NCBI GenBank assembly: GCA_017523995.1
Contig: JAFWUX010000113.1
Span: forward strand, 1-14,635
From: Oscillospiraceae bacterium
GTDB taxonomy: Bacteria > Bacillota_A > Clostridia > Oscillospirales > Ruminococcaceae
Length of the DNA stretch: 14,635 nucleotides
Direction of reading: 5' to 3'
Below the pieces are notes generated by a model, which made no database searches, was not told the origin of the DNA, and worked only from the letters and a program-made list of their open reading frames with translations. Within the stretch, counting starts at the first letter, position 1. Every line of letters starts with the position of its first letter. Position numbers and translations under genes: made by a program. Positions 6,249-13,632 of this stretch are shown here, piece after piece.

Positions 6249-8063
6249 TCAGAATGTGATCAGCTTGGCAATATACTTCAAAATGAGCGTAACGTCTTCA
6301 CCGTTCAGCGCGCCGTTCCGATCGACATCGGCATTCAGCTTGCCCTGCGCAGAGATCAGCGCCTTCTGATCCTCAGCCTTATAGCGCGCGAGCAACACCG
6401 CATCGGAAACATCCACGCGGTTATCGCAGTTGACATTGCCGAGTTCCAGCGTTCCGAAAGGCGCGGTTGTCTCGGAGACGGTTGTGGTTGTTGTGGTTTC
6501 GGATGTTGTTGTGGTGGTGACCGGTGTTGTGGTGGTCTCATCAAAAATGAGCGGTTCACCGCCGAAATCGAAGCTTTCGTTGATCTCCGAAGCACTCTTG
6601 GCAAGTGCAGCCATCGCGGATTCATCACCGCCGTAGAGCCTGCAAAGACCTGCGCAGGCAAGTGCAAAGCAGCCGTTGTAATCGAGCGCCGGCTCGGTAT
6701 ACTGATACTTGTCGGAGTGATCCTGATAGTTGCCGGAAGCATCAATGCCGCCGACGAGCGTGCCGTAATTCGTGTACTTCACTTCCGGATTGTTCACGAG
6801 CGATTCACCCTGTTTCAGGTGCTGCGCCGCACGGTGGTGGATGTGGGTCGGCCATTTGTCGCCGTAGCCGAGCAGGAAACTGTAGCCGAGCGGATTTCCG
6901 CCGAGGATGTAGTCCATCTGCCATTTCGCGCCGGTCGCATACTCCGAGGATGCATCACCGTCCGCGATTGTAAGTGCGCTCATCTGAAGCGCACAGTTAT
7001 AGCGCGCCGCGCCCCAGCCGTCGCCGTTATACTTGCCTGCTGCAACACCGCCTGCATTCTTGACCTCATAGATCAGCTCATCCTGAAAGACGGTATCCTT
7101 TGTCGCCTTATACATCAGTGCAGCATAACCCTGCCAGACCTTGTCCCAGGAGTATCTGTACCAGTCACCGATCCCGCCGTAATCGCCGTTCTTCGGTGTT
7201 CTCGATGGCTTGTCGCCTTCGCCGAGCGCAAAGAGCCACGCCGAAGCCATTGCCTCCTCATCCTGATACATCGCATCGGTGGAGTAGAAGCTCATTCCGG
7301 CGCAGTTGTTGCCGACATGCTTCTGACCGAACGCCAGCAGCGCCTTTGCATATTTGATGCACTTTGCCGCATACTGCGGGTCAATATCCTGAAAGATATA
7401 CGCAGAGCCCGCAAGACCCGCCGCCATTTCGCAGCAGACAGCGGAATTGTTGTCGGAGGCAGTCAGCCAGTAGACATCGCGCTGATAGGTCTGCTCCTCC
7501 GGCGGCAGAAACTGACCGTGGTCAATGTCGCCGTTCGCGACCGTTCCCGCAACCGCGACAACCTCGCCGCTGTCATTCAGGAATGTCGATTTCATCATGA
7601 AATCCGCGCCGCGTCGAAGCACATACTGCAAATGATCAAAGCATCTCGCCTGCTTGTAAACGCCGGGATTCAGATACTCCGAGAGCGCAAGGCTGCTCAT
7701 CGAAAAGCCGATTGTCAGATTGAATTTGATATGGTCGCCGGCATCGTGATAGCCGCCGTCGAGATCGACCTTGCCGTCACCGTCCGGATCGACAACAGCT
7801 TTTGCCGCGCCGTCCAGACTGCCGACACTTGCCTGTCCGTCATAGGTGTGACAGTCGCCGCGCCATGTCAGCGGACCGTCCGTGATGCCGGAACCGCAGG
7901 CGTTGGAATCGTAAAAATACAGAGACATCGCAAGCGCCTCAGTATAATTGTTCGATTCTCCGGCTGCAGTGACCGGTGCTGCAAGTGCATTGCCGCAGCT
8001 TAACAGCATCGCGGCACTCAGGATTGCAGCAGTTGTCTTTTTGGTTTTCGCGGAATGATACAT
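6249..8063 (-). CDS. GH9 cellulase with C-terminal dockerin
   Basis: 604 residues from ATG 8063, preceded by GGGGAGG; an in-frame extension to 8204 spans the leader and is not coding. Residues 1-29 are a signal peptide with likely cleavage after NALA. The GH9 catalytic domain spans about 40-485: the HDAGD motif with Asp107 and Asp110 (catalytic base region), the HIHHR segment (408-411), and TEPALDYN with acid Glu457. A glycine/aspartate-rich insert (VDPDGDGKVD, 91-100) just before HDAGD could bind calcium. Then come a Thr/Ser linker (509-533) and a dockerin (about 541-604) with Ca loops NVNCDNRVDVSD and DVDRNGALNGED; the first loop starts with Asn instead of Asp. No CBM is present. It should cleave beta-1,4-glucan while attached to a cohesin. 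Confidence 0.97.
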   Translation of the reverse strand: MYHSAKTKKTTAAILSAAMLLSCGNALAAPVTAAGESNNYTEALAMSLYFYDSNACGSGITDGPLTWRGDCHTYDGQASVGSLDGAAKAVVDPDGDGKVDLDGGYHDAGDHIKFNLTIGFSMSSLALSEYLNPGVYKQARCFDHLQYVLRRGADFMMKSTFLNDSGEVVAVAGTVANGDIDHGQFLPPEEQTYQRDVYWLTASDNNSAVCCEMAAGLAGSAYIFQDIDPQYAAKCIKYAKALLAFGQKHVGNNCAGMSFYSTDAMYQDEEAMASAWLFALGEGDKPSRTPKNGDYGGIGDWYRYSWDKVWQGYAALMYKATKDTVFQDELIYEVKNAGGVAAGKYNGDGWGAARYNCALQMSALTIADGDASSEYATGAKWQMDYILGGNPLGYSFLLGYGDKWPTHIHHRAAQHLKQGESLVNNPEVKYTNYGTLVGGIDASGNYQDHSDKYQYTEPALDYNGCFALACAGLCRLYGGDESAMAALAKSASEINESFDFGGEPLIFDETTTTPVTTTTTSETTTTTTVSETTAPFGTLELGNVNCDNRVDVSDAVLLARYKAEDQKALISAQGKLNADVDRNGALNGEDVTLILKYIAKLITF

Positions 8064-8227
8064 AAGAAACCTCCCCTTTGGCGTTTTCGCCTTTATTTTG
8101 GTGCGTTTATTAAAATTTGCACCAATCTGTGTATATGCGAACGCGGATACGGCTATAAAAGCCGTATCCGTGCCCGAATCTGAAATTATAACGTTTTCAC
8201 GCAATATGTACCATTCGATGAGATCAA
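8064..8227 (-). promoter_or_regulatory. Leader of the second GH9 gene: -10 box and three hairpins
   Basis: A minus-strand TATAAT lies at 8190-8185, without a convincing -35 box 17 bases upstream. Downstream of it come three inverted repeats in series: a perfect 11-bp stem at 8144-8154/8160-8170 with a 5-base loop, TTGGTGC/GCACCAA at 8098-8104/8119-8125, and GGCG/CGCC at 8080-8083/8088-8091, which ends 11 bases before the ribosome site. The first would sit close to the 5' end of the mRNA and may protect it from decay. Neither strand has a U tract after the 11-bp stem, so it is probably not a terminator. Confidence 0.5.
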
Positions 8228-10363
8228 TCAGTGTGCAAGGTCATCTGCGGAGATGAGCTTTGCAACATACTTCAGGATCTTGATGACATCATCGCTATGG
8301 ATATTGCCGTCATGTGTAACGTCTGCATTGAGGCGTCCGATATTGCTCAGTCTGACAGAGCTGTCCTCAGCTGCAAAACGTGCAACCATAACAGCATCCG
8401 AAACATCAACCTTGCCGCTGCAGTTTGCATCACCGAACATGGATGCCTCTTCTCTTACCGGCTCAGTCGGAGGAGTGGTTGTGGTGGTTGTTGTTGTTGT
8501 GGTGGTAGTAGTTGTCGTGGTGGTAGTGGTTGTGGTGACCTCCGGAGTGGTCTGCTTCGGCTGATCCGGCTGCTGGGGCTGGCTGCTGCCGCTGCCGTTG
8601 CCGGTCACGCTCTCGAGCGTTGCGGAAGTCGGCCACCAGACGGTGAGATAAATCTCGCTTGCGCCGGACGGAACCTCTGCCTCAACGGTCATTTCGCCGC
8701 CGGAGGGGCTTGCCTTCCACTCGGTCATCTTGCCGTTGATCTCGTAGCAGCCGTTCGCCTCGGTATCATTGGAGTTGGTCTTGAGCTTGAATGTAACCTT
8801 GGTCGAGCCGTTGGTCTGTGCAACCCACTTCGGATTGCTGTCGATATCGGTTGCCTTGGTGAAGGTCAGGCTGCCGCCGGAGCTGCTGCCCGGATTGTTA
8901 TCCGAAGACGGCTGCTTGGTGGTATCCTGCTTGTGCTCCTCAGAAGACGGTGTGGTCTGCTGCGGACCGTCCGTGCTGCCCTTGCCGTTGTAGATCTTCT
9001 TCACACCGGTGATGCTGGTGTCGATCTGACCGCTCTTGTAGAAGTGATAGAGACCTGCTGCTGCGCCGACGAAGCCTGCATTGTAGTCCAGAGCGACCTC
9101 GTTTGCCTGATAATCGGAACGGACGTCACGGTATGCACCCTGTGCATTGGTCGGACCGCCGCAGAGTGCGCCGACGAGGGTGTACTTGTTCTGAACGCCG
9201 TCATTCTCAGGCGCTGCACTGTTGGTGCCGGAAGCTGCTCTGTGGTGCGGGTTCTTGGAAGCGTTCGGCTTAAAGCCGCAGACGAGGCAGTAGGTCTGAC
9301 CGTTTGCGAATGCCTTGTCGCCGGTGAGGTACTGCATCTGACCCTTTGCCCAGCTTGCATCGCCCTTGTTGTGCTTAGCAGCAACCAGCGAGCAGAACTG
9401 TGCAGTTGCGTTATGTCTTGCGCTGCCCCATTCCCAGTTCTCGAGGAAGCAGTAGTTATCGCCCTTGAAGTTGTTGAGGAAGCCTGCGCTGCCCCAGTCG
9501 CCGGTGATCTCACCCTTCAGGATGCCGGCACCGAGCTGGACGCTTTCCCAGGAATGGTTGGAATAAGCCTGACCCGCCTTCGCGATATCATTCTTATATG
9601 TATCGTCCTTGGTTGCAAGATAGAGCCAGCCTGCTGCCCAGTTCAGCTCATCCTGCGAGCCTGTCCACTTTGCCTCATAGAACGAGCCGGCAGAATAGAA
9701 GCCGGTGTCTCTCTTGGAGAAGTCATAGAGCGCCTTTGCGTATTTCAGGTCATCCGGATTGCCGAAGTTGACATAGTTTGCAGCGAGTGCCGCTGCGTAC
9801 TGTGCAGTGACGTTTGCAGCGCCGCCGGTTGTCCAGAGCATTCTGCCTCTGCCGCCCTGCTGCTCAGGAGCGCCCCAGTACATGTGATCCGTATCGCCGT
9901 CACCCTTCTCGATGAGAACCTTAGAGACATTGTTGCCGTTCAGAACCGTAGCATCACGGAAGAACTTGCAGAACTTATCGGTGATGACCTTGAGGTGTTC
10001 GCCCTGACCGGTTGCCTCAAAAGCATCCTTGAACTCATAGTAAGCCCAGCCGAGCGTAGAAGCGGTGTAGCCCTGCGGCTGACCGAACATCACGTGGTCA
10101 CCTGCATCGTGGAAACCGCCCGGAACCTCATCGTTGGTGTGGCAGTTGCCGCGCCATTCCATTGCGCCGAGTGTCTGGACATCGCTGCCGCACATGTTGG
10201 CATCGTAGAAATACAAGCTGTACTGCAGCAGCTTTGCATAGTTGTCGCCGTCAGCAGCGCTGACAGACAACGGGGAGCCTGCGCCGACAGCCATCAGGGT
10301 GCCGAGCGACATGACGGCGCTCGTACAGGCAGCGCCGACGCGGTGGATCATTCTTTTTTTCAT
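8228..10363 (-). CDS. GH9 cellulase with CBM-like domain, poly-Thr linker and dockerin
   Basis: 711 residues from ATG 10363, with GAGAGGGGA seven bases upstream. Residues 1-37 are a signal peptide ending SVSAA. The GH9 domain spans about 40-445: GGFHDAGD with Asp86 and Asp89, NPHHRAA (371-377), and NEVALDYN with acid Glu422. A Ser/Gln/Pro linker leads to a beta-rich domain at about 497-588 with exposed aromatics (W513, W549, W576, W577), likely a carbohydrate-binding module related to those of R. flavefaciens; I cannot assign the CBM family. A second linker contains 21 consecutive Thr (610-630), and the dockerin (about 642-711) has Ca loops DANCSGKVDVSD and DVTHDGNIHSDD. It is secreted and docks to a scaffoldin cohesin. 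It stands directly upstream of the second GH9 gene, which has its own -10 box. Confidence 0.97.
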   Translation of the reverse strand: MKKRMIHRVGAACTSAVMSLGTLMAVGAGSPLSVSAADGDNYAKLLQYSLYFYDANMCGSDVQTLGAMEWRGNCHTNDEVPGGFHDAGDHVMFGQPQGYTASTLGWAYYEFKDAFEATGQGEHLKVITDKFCKFFRDATVLNGNNVSKVLIEKGDGDTDHMYWGAPEQQGGRGRMLWTTGGAANVTAQYAAALAANYVNFGNPDDLKYAKALYDFSKRDTGFYSAGSFYEAKWTGSQDELNWAAGWLYLATKDDTYKNDIAKAGQAYSNHSWESVQLGAGILKGEITGDWGSAGFLNNFKGDNYCFLENWEWGSARHNATAQFCSLVAAKHNKGDASWAKGQMQYLTGDKAFANGQTYCLVCGFKPNASKNPHHRAASGTNSAAPENDGVQNKYTLVGALCGGPTNAQGAYRDVRSDYQANEVALDYNAGFVGAAAGLYHFYKSGQIDTSITGVKKIYNGKGSTDGPQQTTPSSEEHKQDTTKQPSSDNNPGSSSGGSLTFTKATDIDSNPKWVAQTNGSTKVTFKLKTNSNDTEANGCYEINGKMTEWKASPSGGEMTVEAEVPSGASEIYLTVWWPTSATLESVTGNGSGSSQPQQPDQPKQTTPEVTTTTTTTTTTTTTTTTTTTTTPPTEPVREEASMFGDANCSGKVDVSDAVMVARFAAEDSSVRLSNIGRLNADVTHDGNIHSDDVIKILKYVAKLISADDLAH

Positions 10364-10469
10364 ATGGAATCCCCTCTCAAAGGTTTGTTAAAAGTTTTCC
10401 GGCAGTTCCCTCTCAGCCGGAAGTCGGAAACCGACATTTTTATTATATACGAAAACTTCCTGTATTATA
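10364..10469 (-). promoter_or_regulatory. Leader of the first GH9 gene: two -10 boxes and adjoining hairpins
   Basis: Two minus-strand TATAAT boxes occur at 10469-10464 and 10447-10442; neither has a good -35 box, which suggests an activator-dependent promoter. The transcript would begin with two adjoining hairpins: GTCGG/CCGAC with a 3-base loop at 10423-10435, and TTCCGGC/GCCGGAA at 10397-10422. The loop of the second holds UGAGAGGGA, nearly the same as the real ribosome site UGAGAGGGGA just before the gene. Confidence 0.45.
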
Positions 10470-10700
10470 TGGACAGTCTATGAACATTCTATGAATAAAT
10501 ATCGAACATTTGCCAATCCTTTCACTTATTGCTTGGACATTCTGTATAACAAATCAAATATGCGCTTGTGAAATGTGCCGAAAATGCTATTTATCGCAAG
10601 ATTCTTCTAATTCGTTATTTGAATCTTAAATTTGATTAAATATTTATCCTCTGTAGATTGCGTGCACGATTATACAGCTGGTATATCGCTATCATGATAT
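10470..10700. other. AT-rich divergent intergenic region with short direct repeats
   Basis: No gene is visible. TCTATGAA occurs twice 11 bases apart (10477-10484 and 10488-10495), one helical turn, directly upstream of the distal cellulase -10 box, where an activator would bind. The related CATTCT recurs near 10538. A perfect 10-bp palindrome TATCATGATA (10690-10699) touches the -35 box of the moxR promoter. The rest is plain AT-rich sequence. Confidence 0.4.
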
Positions 10701-10729
10701 TTGACAAATGCATCTCTGCATGGTATACT
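10701..10729 (+). promoter_or_regulatory. Promoter of the MoxR-DUF58-cohesin operon
   Basis: TTGACA at 10701-10706, a 17-base spacer and TATACT at 10724-10729. The spacer holds the inverted repeat ATGCA-TCTC-TGCAT (10708-10721), and the palindrome TATCATGATA ends one base before the -35 box. Either could be an operator. The start codon lies 36 bases past the -10 box, with AAAGGAG at 10752-10758. Confidence 0.88.
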
Positions 10730-10764
10730 ATAATATATCTCACACCAAGTGAAAGGAGCCGAAT

Positions 10765-11730
10765 ATGGCAGACGTAATCCGCATCAATGATCTCCCCGCA
10801 CTGACCGGCAGGCTGACCGAAGCCGCAGGCCGCGTCATCATCGGTGCACCTGATACACTCCGCATGCTCACTGCCGCATTGCTCTGCGGCGGACATGTTC
10901 TGCTGGAGGATCTTCCCGGCACCGGCAAGACAACACTCGTCAAGGCGTTTTCGATCCTGACCGGCTGCGACAGCCGCCGTGTGCAGTGTACGCCTGATCT
11001 CATGCCTGCCGACCTGACGGGCTTCGAGATTCTGCAGCAGGATGCATCCGGTGCGCGGCATATGGAATTCCGGCCGGGTCCCGTGTTCACGAATCTGCTG
11101 CTCGCCGATGAAATCAACCGTATGGCGCCGCGTTCGCAGGCAGGTCTGCTCGAATGCATGGCGGAGCATCAGGTGACAGCCGGCGGCAAAACCTATTCGC
11201 TGCCCGATCCGTTCTTTGTCATTGCAACGCAGAATCCGGTGGAACTGCAGGGCACATTTCCGCTGCCCGAAGCACAGCTCGACCGTTTCTTCATGCGCCT
11301 TTCGATGGGCACGCCCGACCGCAGTCAGGAACGCGCGATCCTCGCCGACCGTCAGCTGACCGATCCGCTGGAATCGCTGACGCCCGTCATCACGCCGCAG
11401 ATGCTTCTGTCTGCGCAGGCAGCAGTGAAAACAGTCACCGCCTCTGAGGCAGTGCTCGATTATCTGCTCTCACTCGCCGAAGCAACGCGCAGCCATTCCA
11501 AACTGCGCTTCGGACTGAGCACCCGCGCCGCGCTTGCGCTGCGTCATGCGGCGCAGGCGGTCGCTGCAATGGAAGGCAGAGATTATCTGCTGCCGGATGA
11601 CATCAAAGCAGTGTGGATACCGGTCTGCGGACACCGCCTGCAGGCTTCGGACGGTCTCCTCTCCGACCGTCAGGCTTCAGAAGCCGTCCTCACGGAGATC
11701 GTGAACAGTGTTGAGGTACCCAAAACATGA
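10765..11730 (+). CDS. MoxR family AAA+ ATPase
   Basis: 321 residues, the usual length for MoxR proteins. The Walker A motif PGTGKTT is at 51-57, Walker B LLLADEINR at 111-119 (Asp115-Glu116), and sensor 1 with the characteristic ATQNPVELQGTFPLPEAQLDRF at about 154-175; the C-terminal lid domain follows to 321. MoxR ATPases act as chaperones that mature or assemble partner complexes, often together with von Willebrand-type or DUF58 proteins. The gene overlaps the DUF58 gene by ATGA, so the two are translationally coupled, and a cohesin lipoprotein follows in the same way. A near-consensus promoter stands directly upstream. The client is unknown; cell-surface or envelope proteins are the usual guess for such pairs. 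Confidence 0.97.
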   Translation: MADVIRINDLPALTGRLTEAAGRVIIGAPDTLRMLTAALLCGGHVLLEDLPGTGKTTLVKAFSILTGCDSRRVQCTPDLMPADLTGFEILQQDASGARHMEFRPGPVFTNLLLADEINRMAPRSQAGLLECMAEHQVTAGGKTYSLPDPFFVIATQNPVELQGTFPLPEAQLDRFFMRLSMGTPDRSQERAILADRQLTDPLESLTPVITPQMLLSAQAAVKTVTASEAVLDYLLSLAEATRSHSKLRFGLSTRAALALRHAAQAVAAMEGRDYLLPDDIKAVWIPVCGHRLQASDGLLSDRQASEAVLTEIVNSVEVPKT

Positions 11731-12842
11731 TTCTCGTGCTCCTGCTGCTCAGCATCGGGCTCGCCGTCCTGCTCACGCAGCGGCTCATTGAACGGTTCGG
11801 ATTCCGCAAGCTGACCTACACGCTCGCGTTCTCCGCAGATGAGGTCACAGAGGGCGATACCGTCGAGCTGATCGAGACAATCATCAGCCGCAAGCCGATC
11901 CCGCTGCCGTGGATCAAGGCAGAGCTGACCACGGATTCCTCATTGAAGTTTGCATCCGGACAGTCCTCTGTCTCCGAGGAGACAAGATTTGTCTCGAGCT
12001 GCTTCTGCCTGTTCCCGTACAAAAAAATCGAGCGGCACTGGCGAGTGACCTGCACAAAGCGCGGCATGTTCACCGTGTCGCATGTGGTGCTTGTCATCAG
12101 TGACCTGTTCGGCACGGCGGAATGGTCAAACCCGCTGCCGGAGGTTGTCGCGCGCCTGACCGTGCTGCCCGCCGTCCGGAATCTGAACACGCTTGCGGAG
12201 CTGCCGCAGCAGTTCAGCGGCGAGATCATCCGGCGGCGATCGGTCATCCCCGACCGCTTTGCGATCTGCGGCATCCGTCCCTATGCAGACGGCGATGCAG
12301 TCCGCGACATCAGCTGGACGGCATCGGCACGCTCAGAGCAGCCCGTGGTCTGGCAGTATCATGAGACTGCGGCGCCGGAGATCACAGTGATGCTGAATCT
12401 CGAAACGCGCGAGACCGACCGCGACAAACTCTCCGACCGCGCACTGTTCGAGGACGAGATCCGGCTCTGCGCGGCACTGCTCGGCAATGCAGAGCGCATG
12501 CATCTGCCCGTCCGGCTGATGGCAAACACGGTCATCGGGCAGGCACCGGCGGAATCGAAGGTTGTCAGCGGCACAGACGGTCTGCGGCATCTGCTGCGCA
12601 TGCTCGCTGCACTGCCGGATACGATCGCCTGCAAATTTCCCAAGATGCTCCGGCGGTTCCTCGCCGCCAACCAGAATACCGCGGTGATTATCGTGACGGC
12701 ATTTGTCTCGCCGGAACTGATGCGCCTTGCCGCCGCAGATCCGCGCCTCACGGTGCTATCGCTCAAGCCGCTCAAAGATCCGGTACATCCGGTCAATGTC
12801 CGGCATATAACGCTACAATTTGAAAGGAAATACGCTTCATGA
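11727..12842 (+). CDS. DUF58 protein, MoxR partner
   Basis: 371 residues beginning with a single hydrophobic segment (1-17), shorter than the two-helix start common in the family, then a beta-rich middle and the signature GIRPYADGDAVRDISWTASAR at 182-202, which matches the DUF58 core (R-x-Y-x-x-GD then I-x-W-x-x-x-AR). The C-terminal half resembles a von Willebrand A fold (TVMLNLET, then VIIVTAFVSPEL). DUF58 proteins are membrane-associated partners of MoxR ATPases. The start overlaps the moxR stop in ATGA, and its own stop overlaps the cohesin gene's start in the same way, so all three products are likely made in related amounts. No transglutaminase or Bat-type gene, frequent in other MoxR operons, is found here. 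Confidence 0.95.
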   Translation: MILVLLLLSIGLAVLLTQRLIERFGFRKLTYTLAFSADEVTEGDTVELIETIISRKPIPLPWIKAELTTDSSLKFASGQSSVSEETRFVSSCFCLFPYKKIERHWRVTCTKRGMFTVSHVVLVISDLFGTAEWSNPLPEVVARLTVLPAVRNLNTLAELPQQFSGEIIRRRSVIPDRFAICGIRPYADGDAVRDISWTASARSEQPVVWQYHETAAPEITVMLNLETRETDRDKLSDRALFEDEIRLCAALLGNAERMHLPVRLMANTVIGQAPAESKVVSGTDGLRHLLRMLAALPDTIACKFPKMLRRFLAANQNTAVIIVTAFVSPELMRLAAADPRLTVLSLKPLKDPVHPVNVRHITLQFERKYAS

Positions 12843-13456
12843 AATTTCGTCAACTCGCAGCCGTGATGGCTGCATGCTCCCTCGCTGCATTTCTCTCCGG
12901 ATGCGGCAATCAGCCGTCCGCAGCAGAAGATTCCGCTGTCTCATCGAGTACCGCAGAAGCATCCGCCGAAAGCAGCGAACAGCCGGATGCCGACAGTCAG
13001 CCTGAGATCGGCTCCGACCTGACGATCGGTGCAGCATCGGTCACGGCGCATGCCGGTGATAAGGCGGTTCCGGTCAATGTTCAGGTCTGGAACAACCCGG
13101 GATACTCCGCATGCGGCATTCAGCTTTTTTATGACACCAAGCTCAAGCCGGTTACCGAAAAATCGGATAACGAGTTCTCGGATTCCCCCGGCGGAAAATG
13201 CGATCTCGGCAAAGCAGCAGAGGGCTTTATGACATCGTGTCTGGTCAATGAGGAGGATCATCTCATCGCATTCGGCGCACTCTCCGGCGAAAACAACACC
13301 GAAGACGGCACGATCTTCACAGTATATTTTGACGTTCCGGAGGACGCGCCATCCGGTCAGACCTTCACATTCGTCACGGTTATTGATTCGTTCAATGACG
13401 AAACCAAGACCTCGCTGAACCCAAAAACAATCAACGGCACCCTGACGATAGAATGA
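12839..13456 (+). CDS. Lipoprotein with a single cohesin domain
   Basis: 205 residues. The N-terminus MKFRQ, a hydrophobic core and the lipobox LSGC (lipidated Cys22) make a typical lipoprotein signal. A Ser/Ala/Glu-rich flexible linker (about 23-58) leads to one domain (about 60-205) that reads as a cohesin: LTIGAASVTAHAGDKAVPVNVQV, GIQLFYDTKLKPV (93-105), AFGALSG, then DGTIFTVYFDVPEDAPSG (157-173) and a final NGTLTIE strand. Cohesins bind dockerins of cellulosomal enzymes. It has neither sortase motif nor dockerin, so it would display one cohesin close to the membrane. AAAGGA precedes the ATG, which overlaps the DUF58 stop. The cohesin assignment is from pattern and family knowledge; a cohesin-like beta-sandwich with another ligand is the main alternative. 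Five cysteines beyond the lipobox region are unusual. Confidence 0.85.
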   Translation: MKFRQLAAVMAACSLAAFLSGCGNQPSAAEDSAVSSSTAEASAESSEQPDADSQPEIGSDLTIGAASVTAHAGDKAVPVNVQVWNNPGYSACGIQLFYDTKLKPVTEKSDNEFSDSPGGKCDLGKAAEGFMTSCLVNEEDHLIAFGALSGENNTEDGTIFTVYFDVPEDAPSGQTFTFVTVIDSFNDETKTSLNPKTINGTLTIE

Positions 13457-13480
13457 GGAGCACGCAGGCACGCCGCCCAT

Positions 13481-13532
13481 ATGCTAAAGTCCGAAGCAGG
13501 CAGTGCCTGCATCCGAAATGCTAAAGTCCGAA
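13481..13532. repeat. 15-bp direct repeat flanking a perfect palindrome
   Basis: ATGCTAAAGTCCGAA occurs at 13481-13495 and 13518-13532. Between the copies lies GCAGGCA-G-TGCCTGC (13496-13510), an exact 7-bp inverted repeat around one base, followed by a further TCCGAA at 13512-13517. It sits between the cohesin stop and the operon terminator. It may be a protein-binding or recombination site, or a remnant of a mobile element; I cannot identify it. Confidence 0.6.
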
Positions 13533-13590
13533 TAGTTCAAACGAATGGATAAAGGCTACCGCCCCAATCAAAGTAAATATATATAATTAT

Positions 13591-13632
13591 AAAGCCGCTG
13601 AATGAGTGGAAAACGCTCATTCAGCGGCTTTT
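13591..13632 (+). terminator. Terminator of the MoxR-DUF58-cohesin operon
   Basis: An 18-bp stem, with one G-U pair, joins AAAGCCGCTGAATGAGTG (13591-13608) to CGCTCATTCAGCGGCTTT (13614-13631) around a GAAAA loop, followed by a short U run. It lies 135 bases past the cohesin stop. On the other strand the stem is followed by an AU-rich tract, so it could also stop transcription coming from the right. Confidence 0.8.

Noticed and set aside
7994..8005. Possible lipobox (LLSC) in the second GH9 signal peptide
   Set aside because: The residue two before Cys is Leu, unusual for lipoboxes, and a normal signal peptidase I site NALA-A follows; a dockerin enzyme would not need a lipid anchor.
8144..8170. 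Perfect 11-bp hairpin as an intrinsic terminator between the two GH9 genes
   Set aside because: No U tract follows on either strand, and it lies downstream of a -10 box, so a leader hairpin is more likely.
5844..10483. Two very long plus-strand open frames (719 and 750 codons)
   Set aside because: They mirror the GH9 genes on the opposite strand. Their length comes from GC-rich third positions and, in part, from the Thr linkers read as Val; no domains or ribosome sites support them.
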